Assembly: GCA_019745415.1 (NCBI GenBank)
Contig: JAIETF010000040.1
Span: forward strand, 51,725 to 115,724
DNA: 64,000 bases
Source: Candidatus Obscuribacterales bacterium
GTDB lineage: Bacteria > Cyanobacteriota > Vampirovibrionia > Obscuribacterales > Obscuribacteraceae
Reading direction: 5' to 3'
Shown: piece by piece, positions 15,713 to 25,008 of the stretch
Position numbering within the stretch: the first letter of the stretch is position 1
Layout of the letters: each line of letters opens with the position of its first letter
Notes under the pieces: generated by a model
What the model saw: only the letters and a program-made list of their open reading frames with translations
Database searches by the model: none
What the model was told of the DNA's origin: nothing
Program-made: the position numbers and the translations under genes

Positions 15713-17138
15713 CGCTTACATAGAAAATATCGTTTGACTTACGACCGATGCTTATGAGACTAACTTTCTCAGTCTCAAATTCAAGTACGCCAATGGTATC
15801 AGTAGCCGCACTAGTGATAAGCAATTTCTTGCCGCTCGGCTCCAAGGCGATTCCACCAGGAAAATCAACATCTAAAGGCAGTTTGAAATCTTTCACCTTA
15901 TTGCGGCTTGTGGTGTCAAACTCTTCTATCGTATTGTCTTTGGCGCAAGCAACAAAAAGGCGGCTACCGTCATGACTGACAGCCAGCCCAGTGGGTCCGT
16001 TGCCGCACTTAATCTGTCCAACCGGCAGACGCTTGACCACATCCACTATAGTGACATGATTAGAGCTCTTGCAAGAAACATAGGCCAGGCGGCTGTCGGG
16101 ACTAATGACCACAAATTGAGGCGCGGTGCCGACATTGAGAGAGCCCAGCAAGCGCTGATTCATTGTCGATATAAAGCTGACTTGACCAGTAGGAGCATTC
16201 AAGATCAAAAGATGATTGCCGTTCGGTGTCATCGCTAAACGAGAAGGACCAGGCGGTACTTTCGTACGCACCAATACCTTTCCTGTCTCTGTTTCAATAC
16301 AGTCAATCAAACCCTGGCCGCTTTCGCTCACATAAAGCAAGTGTCCGTTCGGCAATGCCGCCACCGCTTTTGGTGCCGAACCAGGACCAAGATCAATTTG
16401 ATGACTCATAAACTCTCTTGCGGCAGTATCGATAATCAATAGCCTAGACTTGCTCTGGTCCGCAATATAGAGCTTCTCGCCCACCAGGGTCATGCCTAGC
16501 GGAGTGCCCTCGGTAGGAAACTCGATAGCCTTCTTTAGTGACTTGTTATCGACTAAGATAATTGATCCTGATGCCGATGAAGTAATATAGACGCCCCCTA
16601 GGCTCTTGTGGTCAGTCCGACTATGCAAGTGAGTCTCACGGTGGGCTTTCTCTGCTTCGATGGTGACGGCCTGGTCGGTTACCAAAGACTTATACTGGCT
16701 AGACAGAGTGAAATTTTCAGGCACTATAAGATCGGGCGCCAACTTAAGAGTGAGAATGAGCTTCTTTAGTTTGTCGTCAAAGCTGCTCAAAGGGGCAAGA
16801 CCGCCGTGCCCAGCTTTACGAACCACCTTGAGAAAGCAGAGCCCGCCTTCAAAAACTATAGCCTCGGGCTGAGCCTTGCTGGGTGCTACCTGCAATAGTT
16901 TAAGGGCTGCTGTCTTGGTATTGAAACCCGAGGGAAAAACAGGCAAATAAAGATCTCCTGTTTTTGTCTCTACCGAGCCGTCCAAACGAACCTTGGCCGT
17001 ATCACCCAAAAGCAGTTTTAATTCACGGGTTATGGACGGTGAGAGTTTGGTGGCAAAAGCTGGCAGCCCCTGAGCCAAGAGCGCCATGAGCACGAGAGAA
17101 AGCAAAAAAGTTTTAGCGGCTAGATTAATCTGAGCCAT
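15696..17138 (-). CDS. Exported YVTN-type beta-propeller protein
   Basis: From the ATG at 17138 the protein has 480 residues. It opens with a Sec signal peptide (hydrophobic stretch about 8-28, cleavage near 'AFA'). A roughly 150-residue domain follows, then a series of about 40-residue YVTN/lactonase-like blades ('[14 protein letters not shown]...N.VTIVD') to the C-terminus. I prefer 17138 over the upstream ATG at 17162 because AAGGGTG precedes it and the signal peptide then begins correctly. The start overlaps the dnaJ stop by 14 bases, so translation is probably coupled. Such propellers are usually surface or periplasmic binding proteins. Confidence 0.85.
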   Translation of the reverse strand: MAQINLAAKTFLLSLVLMALLAQGLPAFATKLSPSITRELKLLLGDTAKVRLDGSVETKTGDLYLPVFPSGFNTKTAALKLLQVAPSKAQPEAIVFEGGLCFLKVVRKAGHGGLAPLSSFDDKLKKLILTLKLAPDLIVPENFTLSSQYKSLVTDQAVTIEAEKAHRETHLHSRTDHKSLGGVYITSSASGSIILVDNKSLKKAIEFPTEGTPLGMTLVGEKLYIADQSKSRLLIIDTAAREFMSHQIDLGPGSAPKAVAALPNGHLLYVSESGQGLIDCIETETGKVLVRTKVPPGPSRLAMTPNGNHLLILNAPTGQVSFISTMNQRLLGSLNVGTAPQFVVISPDSRLAYVSCKSSNHVTIVDVVKRLPVGQIKCGNGPTGLAVSHDGSRLFVACAKDNTIEEFDTTSRNKVKDFKLPLDVDFPGGIALEPSGKKLLITSAATDTIGVLEFETEKVSLISIGRKSNDIFYVSDVSAH

Positions 17139-18417
17139 GCTCACCCTTCGGTCGGAAGACATCCACTATCTTTTCGAAGATATTCTCGTCTTCTTTATTC
17201 TTGTGGTCTTTTTTCTCGCCCTTGCCATTGCTCTTAGAGTCAGACTTATCGCTCTTCTTGCCTTTAGGCTCTGCTTCGCTTGCCTTGCCAGCAGCCTTGC
17301 CATCGGCGTCTTTGGCTTCACTGGTCAGCTTCTCGCCCCGCAATTCAGCCAGCTTCTCAAAGAGCTTGCGCTCTTCGGCCGAAAGCTTAGAAGGAGTCTC
17401 TACAAAGACATGAACCACCTGGTCTCCGCGTCTGCCGTTATTACTCAGATAAGGAACACCTAGATCTTTCATAAGCAACTGACTGCCGTTCTGAATACCG
17501 GCTGGCACCTTAAGCGGTTTATTTCCTTCCACTGTAGGCACCATCAGTTCGCAACCAAGGGCGGCTTGCGAAAAACTCAAAGGCTGCTTGAGATGAATAG
17601 TTTGACCATCACGTAAGAATTGCTTGTGCTCTTTGACATAGATGACCACGAAAAGATCGCCGTAGCCTCCGCCGTTGGCTCCTTTGTCGCCGGCTTGAGA
17701 CAACCGCAGCCTGGTACCGCTATCAATACCAGCCGGTACCTTCACCTCAAACTCTCGAGCTTTTCTTGTCTGACCAACACCTTTGCAGTCTTTACAGGGT
17801 TTGTCTATTTTCTTGCCGCTACCATGACAGTCTGGACAAGCGACAATCTGATAGCTCTGCATAAAGAGCATATTGACCATCTGCCTGACCTGCCCCTGCC
17901 CATTGCAGGTTGCACAAGTTACAGCCTTAGAGCCGGCGGCGGCCCCGCTCCCTTCGCAGGTGGTGCAATCTTCCAGACGTTTCACCTGGACTTTCTTTTC
18001 GACACCAAAAACAGCGTCTAGAAACTCAATTTCCAGATCGTACTTCAGGTGCGCGCCAGGGCGAGGCCCGGTTCTTGACGCCGAGCCGCCTCTAAATCCA
18101 CCGCCAAACTGACCGCCAAAAAGAGCGTCGATGATATCTTCGAAACCAAAGCCCTGAAAATTGCTGAAGTCGACATTGTCGAAGTCTCTGGTGGAGCCTT
18201 TGACGCCCTCGTGACCATAACGGTCATAGGCAGCCTTTTTCTGCTCGTCGGACAAAACTTCATAGGCTTCTGCCAACTCTTTGAAAGCAGCCTCATCGCC
18301 GCTTTCTTTGTTATCAGGGTGAAGCTGTCTTGCCCGATTGCGGAAAGATTTCTTGATCTCATCCGCAGAGGCCGACTTACTGACCCCAAGAACTTCATAA
18401 TAATCTCGTTTCGTCAT
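17125..18417 (-). CDS. dnaJ: Chaperone protein DnaJ
   Basis: DnaJ stimulates the DnaK ATPase and delivers substrates. The J-domain begins [10 protein letters not shown] with the HPD triad in 'QLHPDN'. A Gly/Phe region with '[11 protein letters not shown]' follows, then four CxxCxGxG zinc repeats ([32 protein letters not shown]) and the C-terminal substrate domains. I start at ATG 18417; a TTG three codons upstream is less likely. The last about 60 residues are a Lys/Ser/Asp-rich disordered tail not found in typical DnaJ (about 375 residues). It lies 129 bases after dnaK. Confidence 0.96.
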   Translation of the reverse strand: MTKRDYYEVLGVSKSASADEIKKSFRNRARQLHPDNKESGDEAAFKELAEAYEVLSDEQKKAAYDRYGHEGVKGSTRDFDNVDFSNFQGFGFEDIIDALFGGQFGGGFRGGSASRTGPRPGAHLKYDLEIEFLDAVFGVEKKVQVKRLEDCTTCEGSGAAAGSKAVTCATCNGQGQVRQMVNMLFMQSYQIVACPDCHGSGKKIDKPCKDCKGVGQTRKAREFEVKVPAGIDSGTRLRLSQAGDKGANGGGYGDLFVVIYVKEHKQFLRDGQTIHLKQPLSFSQAALGCELMVPTVEGNKPLKVPAGIQNGSQLLMKDLGVPYLSNNGRRGDQVVHVFVETPSKLSAEERKLFEKLAELRGEKLTSEAKDADGKAAGKASEAEPKGKKSDKSDSKSNGKGEKKDHKNKEDENIFEKIVDVFRPKGEHGSD

Positions 18418-18520
18418 AGTATCCAAGAGACCTTGCTCCTTTTGTGCATTCCGATTTTGTAAGTGGTTAGCACTGTTGCGTCTCTTATTTTATTAAAAGT
18501 CAAGAGACACAAACAGCCTC

Positions 18521-18549
18521 TGAACTTTTTATTGCCTTAATAAAGTTCA
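18521..18549 (-). other. Stem-loop at the dnaK stop, dnaK-dnaJ gap
   Basis: On the minus strand TGAACTTTATT pairs with AATAAAAAGTTCA, with a two-A bulge, around a short loop overlapping the dnaK stop codon. It lacks a U tract, so mRNA stabilisation or processing between dnaK and dnaJ is more likely than termination. Confidence 0.35.
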
Positions 18550-20442
18550 ATCGTTCTCTACATCCAGCTCAAACCGAGACAGATCGTCATCCGACAAAGA
18601 TGCCGGTTCAGTATCTTTTGTTCCATTGTTATCGATCTTTACGGCTTGCTTATCAACTTTTCTATTTCCGCTGTGTATAGCCCTGCCAAGGTCCATCAGC
18701 GAAACATCGAGACCGGCAATAAGAGGCTTGAGCTCAATACGATTCTCTTTAGGTATGTTCTCAAAATCGACAACATTTTCAGGCATACGCGTCAGCGCTT
18801 CCTTAACAGCCTCGACCGCCCTCAAGACCTTATCTACATAAGATTTCTCGACCCGGTCGCCGTAGGTGGTAACGGTGCGCTCAGCCTCGGCACAAAGTGA
18901 CTGCGCCTGCACTCGAGCGGCAATGCGCTCTTTGGCTTTTCTGTCCTGTTCGGCGAATTCCTCGGCTTCCTGCTTGTAAGCTTCCACTTCCTCCGGGCTA
19001 AGCCCGGTGGTGCGCTGAATAGTGACCGAATGCTTGATTCCCGAACCATAATCGCGAGCCGAACAATGAACTATACCGTCGGCATCGATGTCGAAAGTCA
19101 CTTCAATTTTGGGTATACCGCGTGGCGCGGGAGGAATGCCCGTTAAGTGGAATTTGGCCAGACTTTTGTTGGCGGCGGCAATATCGCGTTCACCCTGCAG
19201 GGCATGCACTTCCACCGAGGTCTGACCATCTTCGGTGGTGGTAAAAGTCATAGTGCCGCTAGTCGGTATGGTGGTGTTGCGCTCGATGATGCGGGTGAAA
19301 AGTCCGCCGGCAGTCTCAATTCCCAAAGAAAGAGGGATGACGTCCAGCAGCAGAATCTCTTGCAAGTCGCCCGAAAGAATAGAAGCTTGAATAGCCGCGC
19401 CAAGAGCCACAGCCTCGTCGGGATTTACCGATTTGGAAGGTTCCTTTTGAAAGAACCGACGAATCATATCTTGCACAGCAGGAATACGAGTCGAGCCGCC
19501 GACCAGAATAATCTGTTCTATTTGGTCTGGCTTCAGTTGCGCATCATCAAGAGCCTGGTTGAGCGGTCCAATAGTGGCTTCCACTAAATGGGCGGTCAGG
19601 TCATTGAACTGAGCCCTGGTAATTGTCGTCTCCAGATGCTTTGGACCGCTGGCGTCGGCAGTCAAAAAGGGCAGATGTACTTCAGAAGTAAGGGCACTGG
19701 AAAGCTCTATCTTAGTTTTCTCAGCTGTTTCCTTCAGCCTCTGCACCGCCATCAAATCTGATGAAATATCGATGCCGGTATCTTTCTTGAATAAATCGAT
19801 TAGATAGTTAATCAGAGCTTCATCAAAGTCATCACCACCCAAGCGATTATTACCGCTGGTAGACTTTACTTCGAAAACACCGTCGGTTATCTCAAGAATA
19901 CTGACGTCGAAGGTGCCGCCGCCTAAATCGAACACCAATACTGTGGAAGTGCCATCAGCCTTGTTCATGCCATAGGCAAGGGCACTAGCCGTCGGCTCGT
20001 TAATGATGCGCATAACCTCTAAGCCGGCTATTTGTCCGGCATCTCTGGTCGCCTGCCTTTGGGCATCATTGAAATAGGCCGGCACAGTAATGACGGCGCG
20101 GCTGATCTTTTCGCCTAGATATGCCTCGGCGTCGTTCTTCAATTTCTGCAAAATCATTGCTGAAATCTGCTCTGGACTATGAGAACTGCTATCGATGCCG
20201 ATGCGATAATTGGTGCCCATTTCGCGTTTGATGGATTGAACGGTACGAGCAGGATTAGTGACAGCTTGACGCTTGGCTAATTGTCCGACCAAGCGTTCAC
20301 CATTGCGGGTGAATGCCACCACCGAAGGTGTGGTACGACCGCCCTCGGCATTTTCAATGATGATCGGTTTGCCACCTTCCATAATGGCGACACAAGAAAA
20401 TGTGGTACCAAGATCGATACCAATTATCTTATCTTCATTCAT
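18547..20442 (-). CDS. dnaK: Chaperone protein DnaK (Hsp70)
   Basis: The 631-residue ATP-dependent chaperone shows the full Hsp70 set: '[14 protein letters not shown]' (phosphate 1), '[19 protein letters not shown]', '[13 protein letters not shown]', '[12 protein letters not shown]' (phosphate 2), 'LVGGSTRIP' (adenosine motif), then the beta-sandwich '[11 protein letters not shown]' and the helical lid. The C-terminus is acidic (LDVEND) but not the canonical EEVD-like end. It lies 15 bases downstream of grpE. No CIRCE inverted repeat is visible upstream of grpE, so heat regulation by HrcA is not supported here. Confidence 0.97.
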   Translation of the reverse strand: MNEDKIIGIDLGTTFSCVAIMEGGKPIIIENAEGGRTTPSVVAFTRNGERLVGQLAKRQAVTNPARTVQSIKREMGTNYRIGIDSSSHSPEQISAMILQKLKNDAEAYLGEKISRAVITVPAYFNDAQRQATRDAGQIAGLEVMRIINEPTASALAYGMNKADGTSTVLVFDLGGGTFDVSILEITDGVFEVKSTSGNNRLGGDDFDEALINYLIDLFKKDTGIDISSDLMAVQRLKETAEKTKIELSSALTSEVHLPFLTADASGPKHLETTITRAQFNDLTAHLVEATIGPLNQALDDAQLKPDQIEQIILVGGSTRIPAVQDMIRRFFQKEPSKSVNPDEAVALGAAIQASILSGDLQEILLLDVIPLSLGIETAGGLFTRIIERNTTIPTSGTMTFTTTEDGQTSVEVHALQGERDIAAANKSLAKFHLTGIPPAPRGIPKIEVTFDIDADGIVHCSARDYGSGIKHSVTIQRTTGLSPEEVEAYKQEAEEFAEQDRKAKERIAARVQAQSLCAEAERTVTTYGDRVEKSYVDKVLRAVEAVKEALTRMPENVVDFENIPKENRIELKPLIAGLDVSLMDLGRAIHSGNRKVDKQAVKIDNNGTKDTEPASLSDDDLSRFELDVEND

Positions 20443-20457
20443 TTGAGTTCAGCCTGC

Positions 20458-21498
20458 CTAAACGTCGGCATCTGAAAGATCATAGACTTTACCAGACTCT
20501 TCTTCGCCAGTATCTGCTTTACCTTTATCTAGTTTGCCGGAGTCCAGACTCTCCCCTTCGCTTTCTGCTGACTCAGCCTTTTCTCTCTCTTCTGCTTCGG
20601 CAATTGCGGCCTTAATCTCTTCGATAGGCAGGTCTTGGGTACTACGCATTGTGCCAGGGCTGTCTAGAGCATCCAAGGTATCGCAAGTCTCCACTCCGGC
20701 GCCATTAGAGACCACTTCTTGGGCAGTGGGGCGAGCCTTATCAAAGTCGGGCACTGTGGACTGAGCAGATTCTCCAGCAGAAGTTTCAGCAGAAGTTTCA
20801 GCAGAAGTTTCTTGCACAGGAGCTTCGCTACTTGCTGCCGCAGCAGGAGCGACCACTTCATCTTCACCAGGGGCGGTGGCAACATTAACTAGAGCCGGTC
20901 TCAAAATCTTTTCTTTGAAATTCCAGCCGGCCCGCAGTTCATGGACAACGGCACCAGGCTCGACTTCTCTGGTGGCAATTTCTTGCACGGGCTCGTGCAC
21001 ACGTGGGTCAAAAGGCTGACCGACCACAACCATCTTTTTAATGCCAATCTGCTCGAGGCAGCGGTTAAGTCTCGTAAAAACCATTTTCATGCTATCAAAC
21101 ATGACTTTGGAGTCAGTATTCTCATTAAGCCTGGAAGACGCCATGTCAAGATCGTCTAGAGCCGGAAGAATCGCTTCGAATGCTCTTTGCATGCCAATAG
21201 ACTGAAATTCTTCCCGCTCTCTTTCCATGCGCTTGCGGAAATTATCAAAGTCGGCAGCCATCCTCTTGTAAAGATTCTCGGCGTCGGTGGCTCTTTGCTC
21301 GGCTTCTTTCAGTTGCCCCTCTAAGTGAGCAATGGCAGCCTGAGAGACTGAATCAGATTGCGCCTGCTTCTGACCTACATCTATTCCGAATTGATCCGGA
21401 TCTGGCTCGCCGCCGGCATACATAGCCCGGAAGAAAGCCTTGGCTCGATCATTACGATCGACCGGTTGTTCGTCCTGATTGTTTTGATTGTCTTCCAT
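20458..21498 (-). CDS. grpE: GrpE nucleotide exchange factor with long acidic C-terminal tail
   Basis: The central part (residues about 55-205) is GrpE: a long coiled coil 'AERATDAENLYKRMAADFDNFRKRMERER'-type helix in family terms, then 'AILPALDDLDMA' and the beta wing 'FDPRVHEPVQEI...V..ELRAGWNFKEKILRPALVNVA'. It releases ADP from DnaK. At 346 residues it is far longer than typical GrpE (about 190-200). The last about 130 residues form an Ala/Glu/Ser/Asp-rich disordered tail, including a three-unit 12-bp repeat (SAET). It heads the grpE-dnaK-dnaJ operon. A possible -10 (TATATA) lies on the minus strand near 21560. Confidence 0.95.
   Translation of the reverse strand: MEDNQNNQDEQPVDRNDRAKAFFRAMYAGGEPDPDQFGIDVGQKQAQSDSVSQAAIAHLEGQLKEAEQRATDAENLYKRMAADFDNFRKRMEREREEFQSIGMQRAFEAILPALDDLDMASSRLNENTDSKVMFDSMKMVFTRLNRCLEQIGIKKMVVVGQPFDPRVHEPVQEIATREVEPGAVVHELRAGWNFKEKILRPALVNVATAPGEDEVVAPAAAASSEAPVQETSAETSAETSAGESAQSTVPDFDKARPTAQEVVSNGAGVETCDTLDALDSPGTMRSTQDLPIEEIKAAIAEAEEREKAESAESEGESLDSGKLDKGKADTGEEESGKVYDLSDADV
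20776..20811. repeat. Three 12-bp tandem repeats in the grpE tail
   Basis: Three perfect copies of AGCAGAAGTTTC encode consecutive Ser-Ala-Glu-Thr units within the disordered C-terminal tail of GrpE. The length is in frame, so copy number could vary without breaking the gene. Confidence 0.85.
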
Positions 21499-21716
21499 GA
21501 CTGTTAGAGCGGTCTCCCAAGAAAAGAGAACTGGGGCATATGGAGCCGAAGCTCGTCTATATATTCTAAATTAGATTGGACAATAACTGTAGGGCGAAAA
21601 GTGCCGCAGAGATTAGAAGCTGCCGCAATATGGCGTTTTCAATGCCCCAAGAAAACTTAATTTGCTGTTAGTATTTTCATTCATATCTTGAATACAAAGA
21701 GAAGAGTAGGGTTTCC

Positions 21717-22811
21717 ATGTATTTAGAAGCGAATATTAAACTTGCCGTTTACGCCCCCAACGAGTTCGGCAAAGCACAAGCCAAGACAGCGGAAGGGGTC
21801 ATGCGCTACGGAGTCAATCCTATCGCCTGTGTTATCGATGCGGCTTGCGCGGGACAGTCAGTGAAAGCCTTGACCGGTATTGAATCAGACGCCCCTATAG
21901 TAAGCACGATAGCAGAGGCTAAGGCCCTTGGAGCCGGCGCTCTTCTCTTGGGAACAGCATGGAGCGGCGGGGCCATGCCGAGCGAGTGGAAGAAGGATAT
22001 CGAGCAGGCTATCCTCGCCGATATGGACATAGTCAATGGACTGCATGACTTCCTCTGCGACGATGCCAAGCTAAGCAAACTGGCAAGAGAGAGAGGGAAA
22101 AGACTTTTCGATGTGCGCCGTTCGCCCGAGAAACTTCCCGTGGCTTGCGGAAGAGTGATGAAAGAAGATGCCTTTGTCGTATTGACAGTCGGCACAGATT
22201 GCTCGGTGGGCAAAATGACCGCTTCGCTTGAAATAAGAAAATCGGCGCGAGAAGCTGGGCTTGATTGCCAATTCATAGCTACTGGTCAGACCGGCATGAT
22301 GATTGAAGGCGGCGACGGCATTGCCATAGACAGAGTGATCGGTGATTTCATGGCCGGAGCCACCGAGATGATGATTGTTGAGAAAGCAAAAAAACATCCA
22401 GGCTCTCTCATTTTGGTGGAAGGACAGGGCTCGCTCTCCCATCCGGGTTTTTCAGGGGTGACTATGGCCCTTGTGCATGGCAGCTGCCCGCAAGCCATGA
22501 TTCTCTGCCACCGCCCCTCTCGAAGCATAATCAAAGGCTCAGACAGAGCCGAAGCCGGCGCCGACGGTGCAGGCATGCCCATCAGCTCTTACACTCGGTT
22601 GATTGAAACTTATGAAAGCATGGCTGCCTATATGCGCCCTGCCAAAGTTGTGGGACTAGCCCTCAATACTCACGATCTTAGCGAGGAGGAAAGAGCCGAG
22701 GCACTGCGAAAGGCAGAAGAAGAGACCGGCTTGCCGGCCTGCGACCCGGTTAGAGAAAGCGGCAAAAAACTGCTCGATGCTATTCAAAGCTTTAGAAATT
22801 CACAGAGGTAG
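21717..22811 (+). CDS. DUF1611 family protein (DgcN-like)
   Basis: The 364-residue protein matches the DUF1611 layout: an N-terminal Rossmann-like part ('VNPIACVIDAACAG', about 25-40) and a C-terminal P-loop-like domain with 'VGTDCSVGKMT' (about 160-170), 'GQTGMMIEGGDG' and 'VEGQGSLSHPG'. Members next to a dipeptide epimerase have been described, as I recall, as DgcN, an N-acetyltransferase acting on D-amino acids. The next gene is exactly such an epimerase, six bases downstream. AGAGTAGGG precedes the ATG at 21717. The specific substrate here is inferred from that pairing only. Confidence 0.85.
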   Translation: MYLEANIKLAVYAPNEFGKAQAKTAEGVMRYGVNPIACVIDAACAGQSVKALTGIESDAPIVSTIAEAKALGAGALLLGTAWSGGAMPSEWKKDIEQAILADMDIVNGLHDFLCDDAKLSKLARERGKRLFDVRRSPEKLPVACGRVMKEDAFVVLTVGTDCSVGKMTASLEIRKSAREAGLDCQFIATGQTGMMIEGGDGIAIDRVIGDFMAGATEMMIVEKAKKHPGSLILVEGQGSLSHPGFSGVTMALVHGSCPQAMILCHRPSRSIIKGSDRAEAGADGAGMPISSYTRLIETYESMAAYMRPAKVVGLALNTHDLSEEERAEALRKAEEETGLPACDPVRESGKKLLDAIQSFRNSQR

Positions 22812-22816
22812 CAACA

Positions 22817-23881
22817 ATGACAGCCACAACCACAAAGTCTATTAGCATGAGTTTCGAGCCCCTGACCATGCATACACGACATCCATTCGGCATTTCTTAT
22901 GGCACGTCGCAAGAAACAAAGAATGTCTTGGTTAAATTGCACTACGATGGTCATATTGGCTTCGGCGAGGCGGCACCGGCTTCATATCACGGTGAATCAA
23001 GAGAGACAGTGCTGACTGTCTTAGGCAAGTTTCAAGATTGCCAAAACGAACTATTCGGCGACCCTTTTGCTATAGCAGCCACTAGTGCCAGAATGGACAA
23101 AATCATAGCTGGGCACGCCGCTGCCAAATCAGCCATTGAAATAGCTATGCACGATTTAGCAGGCAAAATAGCCGGACTGTCGACCAGGCGTATGCTGGGC
23201 TTGTATGATGCACCACTGGCGATGCCGATGACCGATTTTACTATCGGCATAGACAGTCTTGATATGATCGAAATGAAGACCGAAGAGGCTCTGGCTGCCG
23301 GTCACAAGCTACTCAAGGTCAAGCTGGGCACCAGTTACGATCGTGAAATAATCCAAAAGGTAAGAAAGGTAGCCGCTCATATTCCCTTACGGGTTGATGC
23401 AAACGGCGGCTGGAGCCCAAAAGAAGCAGTGGAGAAAGCCAAGTTCTTAGCTGAACACAATATAGAGTTTATTGAGCAACCCTTGCCCAAGTTTGCTCAC
23501 AAAGAAGACTTTGCTTTCGTTAAAGAAAGAAGCCCCATCATGATTTTTGCCGATGAAAGTATTTGCAAAGCCAGCGACGTGGCTCGCCTTGCTGGAGCAA
23601 TCGACGGTGTCGTGGTCAAGTTAGCGAAAAGCGGCGGGCTCTTGGAAGCGATTCGCATTATTTCAACAGCGCGGGCCCATAGCCTTAAGGTTATGTTCGG
23701 CATGATGATTGAATCGTCTATCGGAGTAACGGCAGCGGCCCAGCTATCTTCTCTCTGCGACTATCTCGACCTTGACGGCGCCTTGCTCTTGCGCGACGAT
23801 CCATTTATCGGGGCGGTTTGGCAAGATGGCTATATGATGCCCAACGAACAACCAGGACTGGGAGTGAGACCGAGAAATTAA
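22817..23881 (+). CDS. Enolase-superfamily dipeptide epimerase / N-acyl amino acid racemase-like
   Basis: The 354-residue protein belongs to the muconate-lactonising/L-Ala-D/L-Glu epimerase branch of the enolase superfamily. Visible markers are the N-terminal cap, the catalytic Lys pair region 'LLKVKLG', the metal ligands in 'RVDANGGW', 'EQPLP' and 'FADES', and the second Lys in 'VVKLAKSGG'. Such enzymes interconvert stereoisomers of Ala-Glu dipeptides from murein, or of N-acetyl-glutamate in DgcA-type enzymes. It forms a two-gene operon with the DUF1611 gene (AGAGGT before the ATG). Confidence 0.88.
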   Translation: MTATTTKSISMSFEPLTMHTRHPFGISYGTSQETKNVLVKLHYDGHIGFGEAAPASYHGESRETVLTVLGKFQDCQNELFGDPFAIAATSARMDKIIAGHAAAKSAIEIAMHDLAGKIAGLSTRRMLGLYDAPLAMPMTDFTIGIDSLDMIEMKTEEALAAGHKLLKVKLGTSYDREIIQKVRKVAAHIPLRVDANGGWSPKEAVEKAKFLAEHNIEFIEQPLPKFAHKEDFAFVKERSPIMIFADESICKASDVARLAGAIDGVVVKLAKSGGLLEAIRIISTARAHSLKVMFGMMIESSIGVTAAAQLSSLCDYLDLDGALLLRDDPFIGAVWQDGYMMPNEQPGLGVRPRN

Positions 23882-23885
23882 AGGA

Positions 23886-24920
23886 CTAAATCAGAGCCAG
23901 TCTAACCATCAGGGGTAGATGGTCGGAGCCGACCGGCTCCAATACTCTTCTTTCAATAGTCTTGATATTGCGACTGACCAAACAGTGATCGATAGGCAAA
24001 ACGGCCCCGCTAAAGTTTTTCGGCTTCAATAAACCGCGGCTCAAAGCCGAGACGGCAGGCCATGTCGGTTGCAGCCCACAGCCGGTGGCACTATCTAAAA
24101 ATCCACCGTCTTGCAAAAGCTTCTGAAAATAGGGAGACCAAGGTGTGCAATTGAGGTCACCGACTAATATATAGCGGTCGCTGGCAGCCGGCAACTCGCT
24201 GCTGAAAATCTCAAACTCTTCATTGCGCGCCTTGAGCCTGGTTTCAGGCCCGATCGGTGTAGGCGGGTGAACCAGGTCTAGAGCAACTAGTTTGCCGCTT
24301 TTAGACCTAACAAGCGAACAAATACGAGGTCGATGGCCGATTCTAGAGAGACAGACTTCGCTTTTTTCGAGAGGCAACTTAGAGAAAAGCGCCACACCAC
24401 CTACATGGGGATAACAAATGCTATAGGGATAATTCTTCTTAAACTCTTCACTAAGAGCCTTAGCCCAGCTTCTCTCCACTTCACTAACTGCCACCACATC
24501 CGGTTCTTCCTTCGCCACCAAAGCCAAGAATTTTTCTTTCTGGTGATTGCGTCCACCCCAGAGATTACAATGCAAAATCTTGATCTCATCATCGGACTTA
24601 CCAGCACTCGCTTTTGAAAAATCACCGCAAAACTGTTCCGACATGCGCAAGGCAGATATAGACAAAGTCAAAACCGGCATCGCCGATAAGAGAAAAAGAC
24701 GGCTAAGCTTGCTTTTGGCTGAAAAGAGAACGAAGAGCAGAGACAAAAGAAGAAGCAAAAATGCAAAGCAAAAGTAAAAGGGTTGAAAATGAGATGTTAA
24801 TTCAAAGAATTGTCCCCGCTCGGCAAAGCTAGAACAAAGTGCCAGAAATAGCCACAGCGCCTCGATCAAGAGCATGCCCAAGATAAAGGCAAAGGCAAAA
24901 GCATCTCCAATAAGCTTCAT
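23886..24920 (-). CDS. Endonuclease/exonuclease/phosphatase-fold membrane protein
   Basis: The 344-residue protein has three N-terminal membrane helices (about 8-30, 47-67, 74-90). An extracytoplasmic EEP domain follows, with the family motifs 'LHCNLWGG', 'AVSEVER', 'LVGDLNCTPWS', 'LPIDHCLVS' and 'GSDHLPL' (Asn/Glu/Asp/His metal and catalytic residues). Related membrane EEP proteins are uncharacterised; substrates in the fold include DNA, phospholipids and inositol phosphates. It lies downstream of gntR on the same strand, with a perfect 7-1-7 palindrome just before its start. Confidence 0.88.
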   Translation of the reverse strand: MKLIGDAFAFAFILGMLLIEALWLFLALCSSFAERGQFFELTSHFQPFYFCFAFLLLLLSLLFVLFSAKSKLSRLFLLSAMPVLTLSISALRMSEQFCGDFSKASAGKSDDEIKILHCNLWGGRNHQKEKFLALVAKEEPDVVAVSEVERSWAKALSEEFKKNYPYSICYPHVGGVALFSKLPLEKSEVCLSRIGHRPRICSLVRSKSGKLVALDLVHPPTPIGPETRLKARNEEFEIFSSELPAASDRYILVGDLNCTPWSPYFQKLLQDGGFLDSATGCGLQPTWPAVSALSRGLLKPKNFSGAVLPIDHCLVSRNIKTIERRVLEPVGSDHLPLMVRLALI

Positions 24921-24932
24921 AGCAAAGATCCT

Positions 24933-24947
24933 ATTAGTACTACTAAT
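24933..24947. promoter_or_regulatory. Perfect palindrome, GntR-type operator candidate
   Basis: ATTAGTA-C-TACTAAT lies 13 bases upstream of the EEP gene. Its core TAGTACTACTA fits TNGTNNNACNA, the consensus reported for FadR-type GntR regulators. A gntR gene lies directly upstream. Confidence 0.45.
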
Positions 24948-25008
24948 CTCAATTTCTATGCTAACAGGGGTCTGGAAAACTCGCTCAAATTGCCGAGTTT
25001 AGACAAGG

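Noticed and set aside
18463..18472. TTAGCACTG upstream of dnaJ as a CIRCE half site
   Set aside because: No inverted partner is present at the required spacing, and dnaJ lies within the grpE operon.
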